A DNA stretch of 64,000 nucleotides from Paenibacillus senegalimassiliensis (GCF_001486585.1 NZ_LN909043.1:1361-65360); one strand, 5' to 3'; shown: positions 36,178-45,673, counted from the stretch's first letter. Made by a program: numbers and translations. Notes: generated by a model not told the origin, from the letters alone.

Positions 36178-36206
36178 ATCATATAGAGTAATTTACCATA
36201 TGTCAA
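36178..36206 (-). promoter_or_regulatory. promoter of the TPR receptor-peptide cassette
   Basis: On the minus strand TTGACA (36201-36206), a 17-bp spacer and TATGAT (36178-36183), nearly consensus. It starts directly at the stop codon of the upstream AraC-GH39 gene, so the cassette can be transcribed independently. Expected start about 36171. Confidence 0.85.
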
Positions 36207-38771
36207 TTATTTGGAATCTCTCCACTTATTGCTGGAATGGGCGGATGGGAATGCAAGGGTGGCCTCCCCCTCATGAATTTCGGAAATTTCGATCAGGCGG
36301 ATTTCGAAAGGCTCCAGCACCGCTTGAATCGATAATATATCGCTAGTAAAGCATAGCTCTTTTTTAATCCTGGGAATGGAAACTTGTCTGAGGTAATCGA
36401 TATCTCCAGCCGACCAATCGGCCGCTTGACCCAGATTCAAGGCATTATCATAGGCACTGCCATAACTACGGTTTACGATAGAATGCTTGATCTCGTAATG
36501 TCCAACCAAGGGGGCAAGTTCTAGCCGCAGCTCTCGTTTGGTTTTGTTGGGAAAATGGGAATAACGCTCTTTGTGCGAAATGCTGATCGAGATGCCATTA
36601 GCGTAAATATCATCATAATGATGGTAATTATGCAGTAGAATTTGATAATTTCCCCCTTGCCGGGTAATAAAATAGCCCTCTCCCTGGTCTATCAGTTCAT
36701 CTCCAAGCCGGTTCAAGAAGTAAAAGGCGTGATAGGCTGGCTTCTTGATGTTGTTATACGTAAATAAACCAAGCCCGCCGTGGAACAATTGCTGTGGCAA
36801 CCGGTTCTCTTCATGCATGTCGGTCAGGAGCCAGTAGCCAAAGGAGTCCAGACGATCATAATTTTCGGTAATGTTCTTGATCACGTAAGAGGATTTGAAG
36901 CAGGTATCGCTCATCAAGTCCTTGTGAGACACCGTGGAGTTCCACTCCGTCATGTATACCGGCAGATGGGACAAGCTTTCTTCCGAGAGACGACCATGGA
37001 GCCGGTCGATAAATTGTTGGAAGGAATCGGTCACCGGGCTAAGGTTAAGCTGCTTGTCCATACTGAGATGGTTGTTCTGCGGCACGAGGTCGATGTCGTA
37101 ATAATGAACGGTGATAAAGTCAGGCAGACAGGCATGATCCCGGCTGAAGTTCAGGAAAGAGAACAGCCAGTCCTCGCTCTTGTTGTAGGTTGAGAAGGCG
37201 GCAGGTCCGCCAAAGGATAACAGCGGATCGATGCTCTTCACCGTGTCGTAGGTATTCTTGTACAGGGAGAAGAAGGTCTCATCCTGCTTGAAGCCAAAGA
37301 GCAGATTGGATGAACTGGGCTCGTTCCACACACAGAACATCCAGCTTCGCACTTCCCTGATACCGTAACGTCCGATCAAGTGCCGCGTCAACGCCTCGAC
37401 TAATCGGTTCCACTTATCCATATCCTTAGGTGGGCTGGTGTTCATGTTGGCGTAGAAGACCGTTTTGGACAAATCACTGGCCAGCTTGCCGGGCATAAAT
37501 GAAAACTGTACGAGGGGCTTTAAGCCAACGGATAGTAGAAAGTCGAACGCCTTATCGATCAGCCGAAAATTATAGATGGCCTTCCCCTCGGCATCCTCCC
37601 CGTACACCATCAGATCATCATCTAATAGCCCATGCATCTTAATGTAATGAAACCCGATTTCCTGCTGGGCCGTACGCAAGGCTTCCTGAACATCGGCATA
37701 TAGCACTTCCTTCACCCGGCTCACGCCGATGAAGTTCTTGAAGTGATGCTTCAGCTCTACAATCGGCTTGTTCACATTCACCTGGAGGGTGGTGGAGAGC
37801 TGCTGCAAATGGGTCTGTGGCGGGATTGCGGCCAAGGGCTCCCCCAAATTATTCTCGATAAACAAAGAAATTTCCTGGTGATAAGAGTGAGGTTCGTCCT
37901 GATAATAATTCACAGACTTCTCTTTGGTTGTCTCAATGCTTCCCGATACTTCCTCCGCGTGCTTCTTGCGCCATATACTAGGAAGCTCACCATATTTCTC
38001 ACTGAATGCCGTTACGAAGGAGCGCACATTGGGGAATCCGTTCTTGGCGGCAATCTTGTCGATCGTCAGCGATTCGTTCAATAAATCGTTTACCGCATAA
38101 TGCAGGCGCAGATCCTTCAAATATTCACTGAAAGATAAGCCAAGCTTCTTCTTAAAATACTTGGACAGATAAGGAACGGACAGGAACTCTTGCTTCGCCA
38201 CCTCTTGCAAGGACAGGGGTTCGTTGTAATGGCTGTTCACATAATCAAGAATGCGGCGCAGCCGATCCAGAGCTTCCTTGGGCTGGCGGGTACCCCCTTG
38301 TTCCTCACTGCTGAAATGCGTGCATAGCTCGTAAATCAATTCATAGACGAGGGAGGCATTCTTCAAATCAATAAACTCCGAAGCATTGATGTTGTGCTGG
38401 AGAATTTGGGCGACGATGCGCTTGATATTTCTGAACATCTCGGGTTGGTTCGTCTTGGCTGTATTACAGTCGAAATACATCTTCTTCAGATCGACAACGA
38501 CTTCCTTGAGCAACTCCAGCTTGATTTGCAAGGCGACCATCGTGGCGTCTTCGGAATGTAGCTCATGCACTTCGTTGGAATTAATGAGAATCAGGTCTCC
38601 AGCGCCTAGCTGATAGGAGATATTGTTGACATTGATATTGACCTGTCCCTTCATGGTTACAATAAGCTCTAAGGACTGATGCCAATGTCGGCTTACACTG
38701 CCGATGCGGTGCAGGAAAAACTTGATAGGGAGCTTTTTGGGGAAGTTGATAATCTCATGGCGAAATTCCAA
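36207..38771 (-). CDS. AraC-type regulator fused to a GH39 beta-xylosidase-like domain
   Basis: An 854-residue fusion. The N-terminal cupin (about 10-150; RHWHQSLELIVTMKGQVNINV and GDLILINSNEVHELHS) is of the sugar-sensing AraC kind. A double helix-turn-helix (about 185-285) reads PLSLQEVAKQEFLSVPYLSKYFKKKLG and then IAAKNGFPNVRSFVTAFSEKYG. The remaining 530 residues form a GH39-like barrel and beta sandwich in which both catalytic acids are present: acid/base Glu in VWNEPSSSN (about 482) and nucleophile Glu in YMTEWNST (about 607). No signal peptide. It could sense or process beta-xylosides inside the cell. Two TTG starts are possible; the second (38771) is 9 nt behind AAGGAG. Divergent from a sugar importer operon that it probably controls. 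Confidence 0.88.
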   Translation of the reverse strand: MEFRHEIINFPKKLPIKFFLHRIGSVSRHWHQSLELIVTMKGQVNINVNNISYQLGAGDLILINSNEVHELHSEDATMVALQIKLELLKEVVVDLKKMYFDCNTAKTNQPEMFRNIKRIVAQILQHNINASEFIDLKNASLVYELIYELCTHFSSEEQGGTRQPKEALDRLRRILDYVNSHYNEPLSLQEVAKQEFLSVPYLSKYFKKKLGLSFSEYLKDLRLHYAVNDLLNESLTIDKIAAKNGFPNVRSFVTAFSEKYGELPSIWRKKHAEEVSGSIETTKEKSVNYYQDEPHSYHQEISLFIENNLGEPLAAIPPQTHLQQLSTTLQVNVNKPIVELKHHFKNFIGVSRVKEVLYADVQEALRTAQQEIGFHYIKMHGLLDDDLMVYGEDAEGKAIYNFRLIDKAFDFLLSVGLKPLVQFSFMPGKLASDLSKTVFYANMNTSPPKDMDKWNRLVEALTRHLIGRYGIREVRSWMFCVWNEPSSSNLLFGFKQDETFFSLYKNTYDTVKSIDPLLSFGGPAAFSTYNKSEDWLFSFLNFSRDHACLPDFITVHYYDIDLVPQNNHLSMDKQLNLSPVTDSFQQFIDRLHGRLSEESLSHLPVYMTEWNSTVSHKDLMSDTCFKSSYVIKNITENYDRLDSFGYWLLTDMHEENRLPQQLFHGGLGLFTYNNIKKPAYHAFYFLNRLGDELIDQGEGYFITRQGGNYQILLHNYHHYDDIYANGISISISHKERYSHFPNKTKRELRLELAPLVGHYEIKHSIVNRSYGSAYDNALNLGQAADWSAGDIDYLRQVSIPRIKKELCFTSDILSIQAVLEPFEIRLIEISEIHEGEATLAFPSAHSSNKWRDSK

Positions 38772-38994
38772 GCTCAAGCACTCCTTGATGGTTGGTTTGT
38801 TAATTCCATGCTTTTTTCAGAGTGTACTAAATATTAATGTAATCCACAATGCTAAAGAGTGAAATGTTGGAAATTAATGATTTAGGTTAAATTATTACTC
38901 TATCCATGATAAAAACTATAGTTAATATTTAACCTGTTCTATGCTAAGATATTTGGTTTCCCGGGATATAGGAGCTTCAAAGAGAAAAATCAGG

Positions 38995-39022
38995 ACGCTT
39001 TCAGTAGAAAGTGTGCTTTTTT
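38995..39022 (+). terminator. terminator-like hairpin in the importer leader region
   Basis: ACGCTTTC (38995-39002) pairs with GAAAGTGT (39007-39014) around AGTA, one G-T pair, followed by GCTTTTTTG. If transcription starts upstream of it, it would act as an attenuator for the importer operon. Confidence 0.45.
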
Positions 39023-39173
39023 GTTGTTTGTGACGCTCATAAGGGGGAGAATTTTAACTTTGTGTCAGCATTTCTAGGATTTGGCGATTATGATTGGTTA
39101 AATTATTGCCCTAATGAAGATAAATGAAGCAGTTATAGCGCATTCTTGATCGTGTTACACTTGGGCCACGGGA

Positions 39174-39187
39174 AGAAAGCGATATCA
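39174..39187 (+). promoter_or_regulatory. near-consensus cre (CcpA) site
   Basis: AGAAAGCGATATCA matches TGWAANCGNTNWCA at 13 of 14 positions (first base A for T). It stands 19 nt before the ATG of the importer ATPase, a position where CcpA would block transcription. Confidence 0.6.
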
Positions 39188-39206
39188 AAATTGAAGGAAG
39201 GTTGAC

Positions 39207-40733
39207 ATGGACAAACCCGTTTTTTTAGAAACCAGAAACATCGTGAAGAGATTTAATGAGGTTTTGGCCGTGAACAAGGTGAGCATGAAGATTTATCGTG
39301 GGGAGATTCGTGGACTGATTGGTGAAAACGGTTCCGGTAAATCAACCATCTCCGCGATGATCAGCGGCTTGCTGCCGAAGACGGATGGGGACATCTACGT
39401 CGAAGGTGAGCCTTATGTTCCCAAGAATCCGCTGGATGCCCGGGCCAGAAAAATCTCCATGATTGTGCAGGAGACCGGAACCATCGGTCCTTTGTCCATT
39501 GCGGAGAACATCTTTCTGGGAGATGAGAAGCGATTCCTGCGCAGAGGTTTTGTTGATCGCAAGCGGATGCTTGAGGAGGCAGAGAGAGCGCTGGAGCTTG
39601 TGGAGTTTGGCCCGGTAGACGTATCACAGCCGACCTTCACCTTGAATTTCGAACAGCGGAAGCTAATTGAAATCGCGAGAGCGCTGTATCATGAGCCGGA
39701 ATTGTTCATAGTGGATGAGACGACCACGGCATTGTCGCACGACGGAAGACTTCTGATTCATCGGTTGATGCACAAGCTGCGTGATCTGAATAAAGCAGTC
39801 CTATTTATCTCTCATGACCTTCCCGAGTTAATGGAGGTTTGCGATGCGCTGACGATCATGCGCGATGGTGATTTAATTACGACCATAGACCGCGCAGACT
39901 TCGAAGAAAATCATATCAAGCAATCGATGGTCGGCAGAGTGATTGAAGGCAACTACTATAGAAGCGATGATGTCGCTTCACGTGGGGAGCAGGCCATGAT
40001 TCAAGTGAAGGACGTTCACACGGACACCCTTCACGATATTGACTTCGATCTGTACCAAGGAGAAATCCTCGGAATCGGCGGATTGTCAGGCAGTGGTATG
40101 CATGAGGTAGGGAAGGTTATTTTCGGTGAGTTGAAGCCACAGCAGGGCGAAGTTATCGTATATGGGCACAAGAATCCTGCGGGGGGAGAATTATCCCCCA
40201 CCAAGATCAGAAATGTCCAGACGGCGATTGCCAACCGGGTCGGATATGTGTCCAAGGACCGGGATCGGGAGACCTTAATTATGGAAGCCTCGATCAAAGA
40301 AAACCTCGTACTGTCGGCCCTCGGGAAGCTAACCCAATTCGGTCTCGTCTTGCCGGGAGCTGAGAAGCAGTTTGCCCGCAAGCAGATGGAGGGACTGAAT
40401 ATCAAGGCCAGCGGGATGAATCAGCGCGTAGGGGAATTGTCAGGGGGCAACAAACAGAAAGTCTCCTTCGGTAAATGGATCGGCAATGATTCCAAGATTC
40501 TGATTCTTGATAGTCCAACTCGCGGTGTTGACGTTGGCGTGAAGACCACGATGTATCAACTGCTCTATTCGCTGAAGCAGCAGGGCTATGCGATCTTGAT
40601 CATCTCGGAGGAACTCCCCGAATTGATCGGCATGAGCGACCGGATTCTGATGATGAAGGACGGAAGAATTAATAAGGAATTCCGGCGGGACGAGCAATTA
40701 AGTGAATCTATGCTGATCGACTACATGATTTAG
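39207..40733 (+). CDS. ribose-type sugar ABC ATPase with two nucleotide-binding domains
   Basis: A 508-residue tandem ATPase of the RbsA/XylG/MglA family. Domain 1 has Walker A GENGSGKST (about 39-47), Walker B LFIVDETTTAL and a degenerate signature (LNFEQRKLIEIARAL instead of LSGGQ). Domain 2 has a degenerate Walker A (GGLSGSGMHEVG) and the signature LSGGNKQKV (about 412). One good signature in the second half and one good Walker A in the first is the usual asymmetry of the family. It opens an operon of ATPase, permease, binding protein, second permease, GH3, hydrolase and phosphomutase. Confidence 0.93.
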   Translation: MDKPVFLETRNIVKRFNEVLAVNKVSMKIYRGEIRGLIGENGSGKSTISAMISGLLPKTDGDIYVEGEPYVPKNPLDARARKISMIVQETGTIGPLSIAENIFLGDEKRFLRRGFVDRKRMLEEAERALELVEFGPVDVSQPTFTLNFEQRKLIEIARALYHEPELFIVDETTTALSHDGRLLIHRLMHKLRDLNKAVLFISHDLPELMEVCDALTIMRDGDLITTIDRADFEENHIKQSMVGRVIEGNYYRSDDVASRGEQAMIQVKDVHTDTLHDIDFDLYQGEILGIGGLSGSGMHEVGKVIFGELKPQQGEVIVYGHKNPAGGELSPTKIRNVQTAIANRVGYVSKDRDRETLIMEASIKENLVLSALGKLTQFGLVLPGAEKQFARKQMEGLNIKASGMNQRVGELSGGNKQKVSFGKWIGNDSKILILDSPTRGVDVGVKTTMYQLLYSLKQQGYAILIISEELPELIGMSDRILMMKDGRINKEFRRDEQLSESMLIDYMI

Positions 40734-40754
40734 GCAAGGCGGTGAGAAACAACG

Positions 40755-41708
40755 ATGAAACTTTTTTTCAAAAAACATCAACACACGTTGATCCAGTATG
40801 CCGGGCTGGTGCTCGTATTGCTCGTGTTCACGCTCATGACGGACGGAGCGCTATTATCTGAATTCAACGTTCGAACGATACTCAAGCAACTCGTTATTTT
40901 ATTTACGATAACCGTAGGAATGATCTTCATTTTCTCCCATGGGGGGATGGATATTTCGGTAGGGGCGGTGTTGGCGCTAAGCTCCATGGCTGCTATTTAC
41001 ACGATGAATGCAGGGGCACCGCTTGTGCTAGGGATTTTGGTGGCCTTAATCGTATCGGTCACCTGTTATATGGTCAATGTGCTGATTGCCAACCAGTTTG
41101 GCCTTATGGCCGCCATTGCCTCATTGGCAATCATGATTGTATCCCGTGGAATCGTTACCTATCAGGTGTCCACCTCCGTGACTAAAATTGCCTTGGTGGA
41201 TGTCAAGCCGTTAAGGGAATTGGGAAGAAACATGCCTCTAATCGTAACCATTATCGTGCTGGTGGGTGTGGTTGGTTATGTATTGTTCCATCTGACGAAG
41301 ATGGGCAAGCAAAACAAAGCGATTGGCGACAATACGCTGGCCGCATCACAGAGTGGTGTACGAGTGAAGAGGACCAAGGTTATTGCCTATCTGCTGGCGG
41401 GTATCCTGGTGGGGGTCGCTTCGATTCTCTCCTTGTCCCGCTCGGCGGTGATTAGTGAGAACACCGGGATGGGACTGGAGATGGACGTTATCGTCGCGCT
41501 GATTCTGGGTGGCATGGCGCTCAACGGGGGTAGCCGTTCCAGAATGAGCTCAGCCTTTGTGGGAAGCATTACCTTGGTATTGCTGAACAATGGTCTGGTG
41601 ATGGTGGGCGTTCCACCTGAGGTCGTATCGCTGGTGAAGGGTATGATTTTCCTCGTTGTCGTGTTCCTGCTGCTGCGGAGACCGGCCACTGAGGTTATGC
41701 CGAGATAA
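40755..41708 (+). CDS. ribose-type sugar ABC permease 1
   Basis: A 317-residue membrane protein of the RbsC/XylH/MglC family, about 9-10 helices. Typical blocks are MIFIFSHGGMDISVGAVLALSSM, the sugar-pore helix signature, and TKMGKQNKAIGDNTLAASQSGVRVKRTKVIAYLLAG, the ATPase-contact loop. It follows the ATPase by 21 nt. Confidence 0.93.
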   Translation: MKLFFKKHQHTLIQYAGLVLVLLVFTLMTDGALLSEFNVRTILKQLVILFTITVGMIFIFSHGGMDISVGAVLALSSMAAIYTMNAGAPLVLGILVALIVSVTCYMVNVLIANQFGLMAAIASLAIMIVSRGIVTYQVSTSVTKIALVDVKPLRELGRNMPLIVTIIVLVGVVGYVLFHLTKMGKQNKAIGDNTLAASQSGVRVKRTKVIAYLLAGILVGVASILSLSRSAVISENTGMGLEMDVIVALILGGMALNGGSRSRMSSAFVGSITLVLLNNGLVMVGVPPEVVSLVKGMIFLVVVFLLLRRPATEVMPR

Positions 41709-41743
41709 ACAACAATAATAGATCAGAAAAGGGGTACATTCAA

Positions 41744-42883
41744 ATGAAAAGAAAACAGTGGATCTTCTCTTTGGTAGCGTTGATGCTTCTGTTCAGTGTA
41801 GTTCTGTCCGGTTGTGGCGGGAACGGCAACAGTGCAAACGGCAATGAAGGCGGCAAGGCGAAAGACAACTATACCATAGGAGTCATGCTCTACAATTATA
41901 CCGATATTCAAGGACAACAAATTAAAGCTTATTGCTCGTATCTGGAGAAGAATTTCAATGTGAAATTCAACTTTGCTACGGTAGGACCTAGTGAAGAAGG
42001 ACATATCAGCGGTCTGGAGAACCTGCTGGCCTCCGGCGTGGATGCCATCATTAGTGGTTATGATACCGCACTGGAGCAAAGCGTCAGCCTGACGGAAGAA
42101 GCCGGTGTCTATTATGCGGTCGCACTGGGTGAAGTGGACGAGAATGTAACGAGTGACTATTTTGTAGGTGGAATCAAGCAATTTGGCGAGAATCCTGAGG
42201 AACTGGGAGCCAAATATGCGGAACAAGCTTATGCATCTGGGGCGAAGCATATTGGGATGACGTCATTCCTGGAGTTTGCCTTTGTTGATGCTCCGGCTAT
42301 TATCAAGGGCTTCACGGATAAGATGAATGAACTGGATACGCAAGGAGAAGTGACCGTGTATCCGACAGAATTCCATTCCTTCGCTCCGGAAAATGCGGCC
42401 GATGCCGTGACCAAGGTGATCTCCGATCATCCCGAGGTGGATGCCATTGTAGGCTTGGGTTCCGGTATGGATTATGTGTATCCAGCCATTCTCAACAGCA
42501 CGAAGCCAGATATTCCACTGCTGGCGCTTGGTTATAACGATAGCGCGGAAGATGGCTTTGCCAGCGGCAAGGTGCTGATGGCCGGAACAAACAACTATGG
42601 TCAGCTTGTCGCGAACTCCTTCGCCCAGCTCTATGATCGGCTGAATGGCAAAACGTATTCGGATTGGAAGGCCAATGGCTATATCAGCTATGTCACGATG
42701 ACTTCCATTGAAGAGGTACAAGATTTCAAAACTTACGTTATTCCGGAAGATCAATCCCAAGGTCCTGTGACGGCAGAGGAATTGAAGAGCGTTATGCTAA
42801 CGTATAACGATGCAGCCACATGGGAATCGTTGCAGGAGCTGACGAATCGTACACTTGCCGAGATTAAGGCGGCCAGAAATTAA
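41744..42883 (+). CDS. ribose-type periplasmic-binding-fold sugar lipoprotein
   Basis: A 379-residue lipoprotein: signal with lipobox LSGC (Cys near 24), Gly/Asn-rich spacer, then a type I periplasmic-binding fold (YTIGVMLYNYTDIQGQQIKAYCSYLE; ASGVDAIISGYDT; VDAIVGLGSGMDYVYPAI). This is the ribose/galactose/xylose class, which binds monosaccharides or small glycosides. Unusually, it is encoded between the two permease genes. Confidence 0.92.
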   Translation: MKRKQWIFSLVALMLLFSVVLSGCGGNGNSANGNEGGKAKDNYTIGVMLYNYTDIQGQQIKAYCSYLEKNFNVKFNFATVGPSEEGHISGLENLLASGVDAIISGYDTALEQSVSLTEEAGVYYAVALGEVDENVTSDYFVGGIKQFGENPEELGAKYAEQAYASGAKHIGMTSFLEFAFVDAPAIIKGFTDKMNELDTQGEVTVYPTEFHSFAPENAADAVTKVISDHPEVDAIVGLGSGMDYVYPAILNSTKPDIPLLALGYNDSAEDGFASGKVLMAGTNNYGQLVANSFAQLYDRLNGKTYSDWKANGYISYVTMTSIEEVQDFKTYVIPEDQSQGPVTAEELKSVMLTYNDAATWESLQELTNRTLAEIKAARN

Positions 42884-42939
42884 ACCATGCTTGCTTTGGG
42901 AAAGAAGTTTGACAGGCAAGCGGACAATGGAGTGAAACT

Positions 42940-43932
42940 ATGCAAGCCTCAATGTTGAAATATGCAGTTAACCTGCTAAAGACCTTCATGTTTCCAATTG
43001 CTGTGTATCTCAGCTTTCTGGTTATAACGCTTCTCATGAGCAAAACAGGGTACGTATCCTTCGGAGCCTTCGACCGGATTGTACGGGGCAGCGTGCTGAC
43101 GACGATTACGGCTTATGCCATTGCGTTGCCTTTATCCGGCGGAAGATGGGACTTTGCACCAGGGATCATCATCATGCTCGCCGGCATCATTGGGAGCAAT
43201 ATAACGATTGATCTGGGGCTCGGCCCCGTCATGCTGCTCATCATTACTATCGCGGTTGCCATTGTGCTGAGTTTGTTTGAAGGGCTCCTGTATGTCTGGA
43301 TTCGGGTGCCTACGATCATTGTCTCGCTTGGCGTGGTGATGATGTATGAGGCGATATCCGGCGTCGTCTATGGAGGTTCAGGTACCCAGCTATTTATGCA
43401 TGCTAACCTGACGATCTTCGCAAGGTCGCCCTGGATTTATATCCTGTTGGCCGTAGTCATGGTGTTGTTCTATTACCTCCTGGGTCACACCAAATTTGGC
43501 TATGATACAAGATCGTTGTCGGCCAATCCGAGACTTGCGGTCAACATGGGCGTGAAGGAGAAGAAGAATATTTTGCTGACCTACCTGGTCGTAGGGGCGC
43601 TCCTTGGCATCTCTGCCGTTATTAACGCCTCCACTGTACTGGTATCACCAGCCGGTAATCTTAGCTCCACCGCCTTGATGTTCTCTTCCATGGCTCCCGT
43701 ATTGATGGGGCTGTACCTTGCGCAATTTACGAATTTGCCGTTGGGCATTTTTGCAGGGGCGCTGGGGATGAATTCCTTATCCTACGGGATGGTGGTCATG
43801 GGCATTAACAGTTCCTTGCAAACCGTGGTCATCGGGGTGTTCATTGTAGTCTTTATGGCTTATACCACCAATCAGGAGCGCATCCGTTCCTATCTTAGCC
43901 GGATCAAGACAGGGAGAAAAGCGAGCGCATAG
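42940..43932 (+). CDS. ribose-type sugar ABC permease 2
   Basis: A 330-residue RbsC-family permease. ALPLSGGRWDFAPGIIIMLAGIIGSNI takes the place of the usual GGIDLSVG block, and GHTKFGYDTRSLSANPRLAVNMGVKEKKNILLTYLVVGALLG is the ATPase-contact loop. It differs clearly from permease 1, so the transporter core is probably a heterodimer rather than the usual homodimer. Confidence 0.92.
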   Translation: MQASMLKYAVNLLKTFMFPIAVYLSFLVITLLMSKTGYVSFGAFDRIVRGSVLTTITAYAIALPLSGGRWDFAPGIIIMLAGIIGSNITIDLGLGPVMLLIITIAVAIVLSLFEGLLYVWIRVPTIIVSLGVVMMYEAISGVVYGGSGTQLFMHANLTIFARSPWIYILLAVVMVLFYYLLGHTKFGYDTRSLSANPRLAVNMGVKEKKNILLTYLVVGALLGISAVINASTVLVSPAGNLSSTALMFSSMAPVLMGLYLAQFTNLPLGIFAGALGMNSLSYGMVVMGINSSLQTVVIGVFIVVFMAYTTNQERIRSYLSRIKTGRKASA

Positions 43933-43969
43933 AGAAAAGCGAGCATCTGGAGAGGAGAGAGATAAGCGG

Positions 43970-45673
43970 ATGGACATTCATTTGCTACGGCAAAAGCCGT
44001 TCAATTTAGAGGAAGAGGATTTGCAGTGGGTGACTTCTACCTTTGAGGGACTGACAACCGATGAGAAGATCGGGCAGTTGTTCTTCATGGTAGGGTACAA
44101 GCAGGATGAGCCCTTCCTGACAAGGCTGGCAGGAGACTTGGGCATAGGAGGACTGATGTGCCGGTCGATGGACAAGGAGAGTGTGATGGCCACCGTCTCT
44201 ACCTTGCAATCTGCCGCCAGAATTCCGCTGCTGATTGCTGCCAATTTGGAAGCCGGGGGCCAGGGCATTACCAAGGATGGGACAAAGATTGGCTCCAATA
44301 TGACGATTGCCGCTACCGACGATCCCGAGATGGCTTATGAGTTGGGCAAGATTTGTGCCCTGGAGGGCAAGAGCGTTGGCGCCAATTATGCGTTTGCCCC
44401 TGTGGTTGACGTGGATTATAACTTCCGCAATCCGATTACCAATACCCGAACCTTCGGGAGTGATCCGGAGCGGGTAAAAGCCATGGGCGCTGCCTATGTA
44501 CAGGGAGCGCAGGAACAGGGTATGGCGACCTCGATCAAGCATTTTCCCGGGGATGGTGTAGACGAACGGGACCAGCATCTTGTCACCTCCGTCAATACAT
44601 TGACCACAGATGAATGGGACCGCAGCTTTGGAAGTATCTACCGTCATTTAATCGATGAGGGAGCGAAGACGGTTATGATCGGGCATATCGCGTTGCCTGA
44701 ATACTCCAAGAAGCTTGATCCGTCGCTGAAGGACGAGGATATTTTGCCCGCCTCGCTGGCCAAAGAGCTACTCCTCGGGTTGCTTCGCGAACAGCTAGGC
44801 TTCAATGGCTTGATCTTGACCGATGCCACCACGATGGCGGGGATGAATATTCCGATGCCAAGGCATGAATTGGTTCCACGTTCAATTGAGAATGGATGCG
44901 ACATGTTCCTGTTCACCAAAAATCTGGACGAGGACGTGGCCTTTATGAAGCAGGGATTCGAGCAGGGTCTGCTGTCAGCCCAAAGGCTGGATGAAGCAGT
45001 TCTGCGGATTCTCGGGTTGAAGGCCTCGCTGGCTCTGCATAAATCCAGCAATATCCCCTCTCCGGACACGGCGGAGAATATACTCAGACAGGAGCATCAT
45101 CTGAATATTGCGGAGCAGGTGGCTGACCGCTCCATCACACTCGTGAAGGAGGAGCAGGGCGTATTGCCTATTACCAGCGGGCGCTTCAAGCGGGTCCTGC
45201 TCTATGATATCGAGAGTGAAGCGAATGCTCTGGGCTACAACAAATCGAGCGGATTGGCCGCTTCCTTCATTCCATTATTGGAGGCGGAGGGTTTTGAAGT
45301 TACACGCTTCGAGCCCAGCGGCGTTTACGAAGGACTTCAAGGCTCGTCCCGAGACATGCAGGATCGTTACGATTTGATCCTCTACCTGTGCAATCTGGCG
45401 ACCAAATCGAATCAAACGGCCGTGCGCATCGAATGGATCAATCCGATGGGAGTGAACGTGCCGATTTATATGCAATCTATTCCGACGATCTTTATTTCGA
45501 CAGAAAATCCTTACCACCTACTGGATGTACCGCGGGTTAAGACCTTCATCAACACGTATGGGGTTAATGACTACACCTTGCCTCTGCTGGTTCGTAAGCT
45601 GACGGGGCAATCGGCATTCAAGGGCAAGAGTCCTGTAGATCCATTCTGCGGAAAATGGGATACCCGATTATAG
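43970..45673 (+). CDS. GH3 glycosidase, NagZ-like two-domain
   Basis: A 567-residue, leaderless, probably cytoplasmic GH3 enzyme. The active-site loop KHFPGDGVDERDQH (about 190-201) keeps the D-x-H dyad but has Asp where classical NagZ has His (KHFPGHG). The nucleophile Asp is in LILTDATTMAGM (about 283). A C-terminal alpha/beta domain follows from about 370. Related to the NagZ at 14647 but clearly divergent. The GDG variant occurs in several Firmicute GH3 proteins whose specificity I cannot state. The substrate is presumably the glycoside brought in by the preceding importer. Confidence 0.88.
   Translation: MDIHLLRQKPFNLEEEDLQWVTSTFEGLTTDEKIGQLFFMVGYKQDEPFLTRLAGDLGIGGLMCRSMDKESVMATVSTLQSAARIPLLIAANLEAGGQGITKDGTKIGSNMTIAATDDPEMAYELGKICALEGKSVGANYAFAPVVDVDYNFRNPITNTRTFGSDPERVKAMGAAYVQGAQEQGMATSIKHFPGDGVDERDQHLVTSVNTLTTDEWDRSFGSIYRHLIDEGAKTVMIGHIALPEYSKKLDPSLKDEDILPASLAKELLLGLLREQLGFNGLILTDATTMAGMNIPMPRHELVPRSIENGCDMFLFTKNLDEDVAFMKQGFEQGLLSAQRLDEAVLRILGLKASLALHKSSNIPSPDTAENILRQEHHLNIAEQVADRSITLVKEEQGVLPITSGRFKRVLLYDIESEANALGYNKSSGLAASFIPLLEAEGFEVTRFEPSGVYEGLQGSSRDMQDRYDLILYLCNLATKSNQTAVRIEWINPMGVNVPIYMQSIPTIFISTENPYHLLDVPRVKTFINTYGVNDYTLPLLVRKLTGQSAFKGKSPVDPFCGKWDTRL

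Larger units (their letters stand above)
38772..39206. other. divergent intergenic region, 435 nt
   Basis: AT-rich gap between the AraC-GH39 gene and the importer operon. It contains the minus-strand ribosome site of the fusion gene, a terminator-like hairpin on the plus strand, and a near-consensus cre site, each listed separately. No convincing gene is present. Confidence 0.6.

Noticed and set aside
36204..36206. TTG at 36206 as start of the TPR receptor
   Set aside because: It lies in the -35 box of the gene's own promoter and has no ribosome site; TTG 36140 behind GGGAGG fits better.
38941..39033. A 30-codon frame starting ATGCTAAGATATTTGG in the importer leader
   Set aside because: No ribosome site, no signal or leader-peptide pattern, and it crosses a terminator-like hairpin without codon-specific enrichment.
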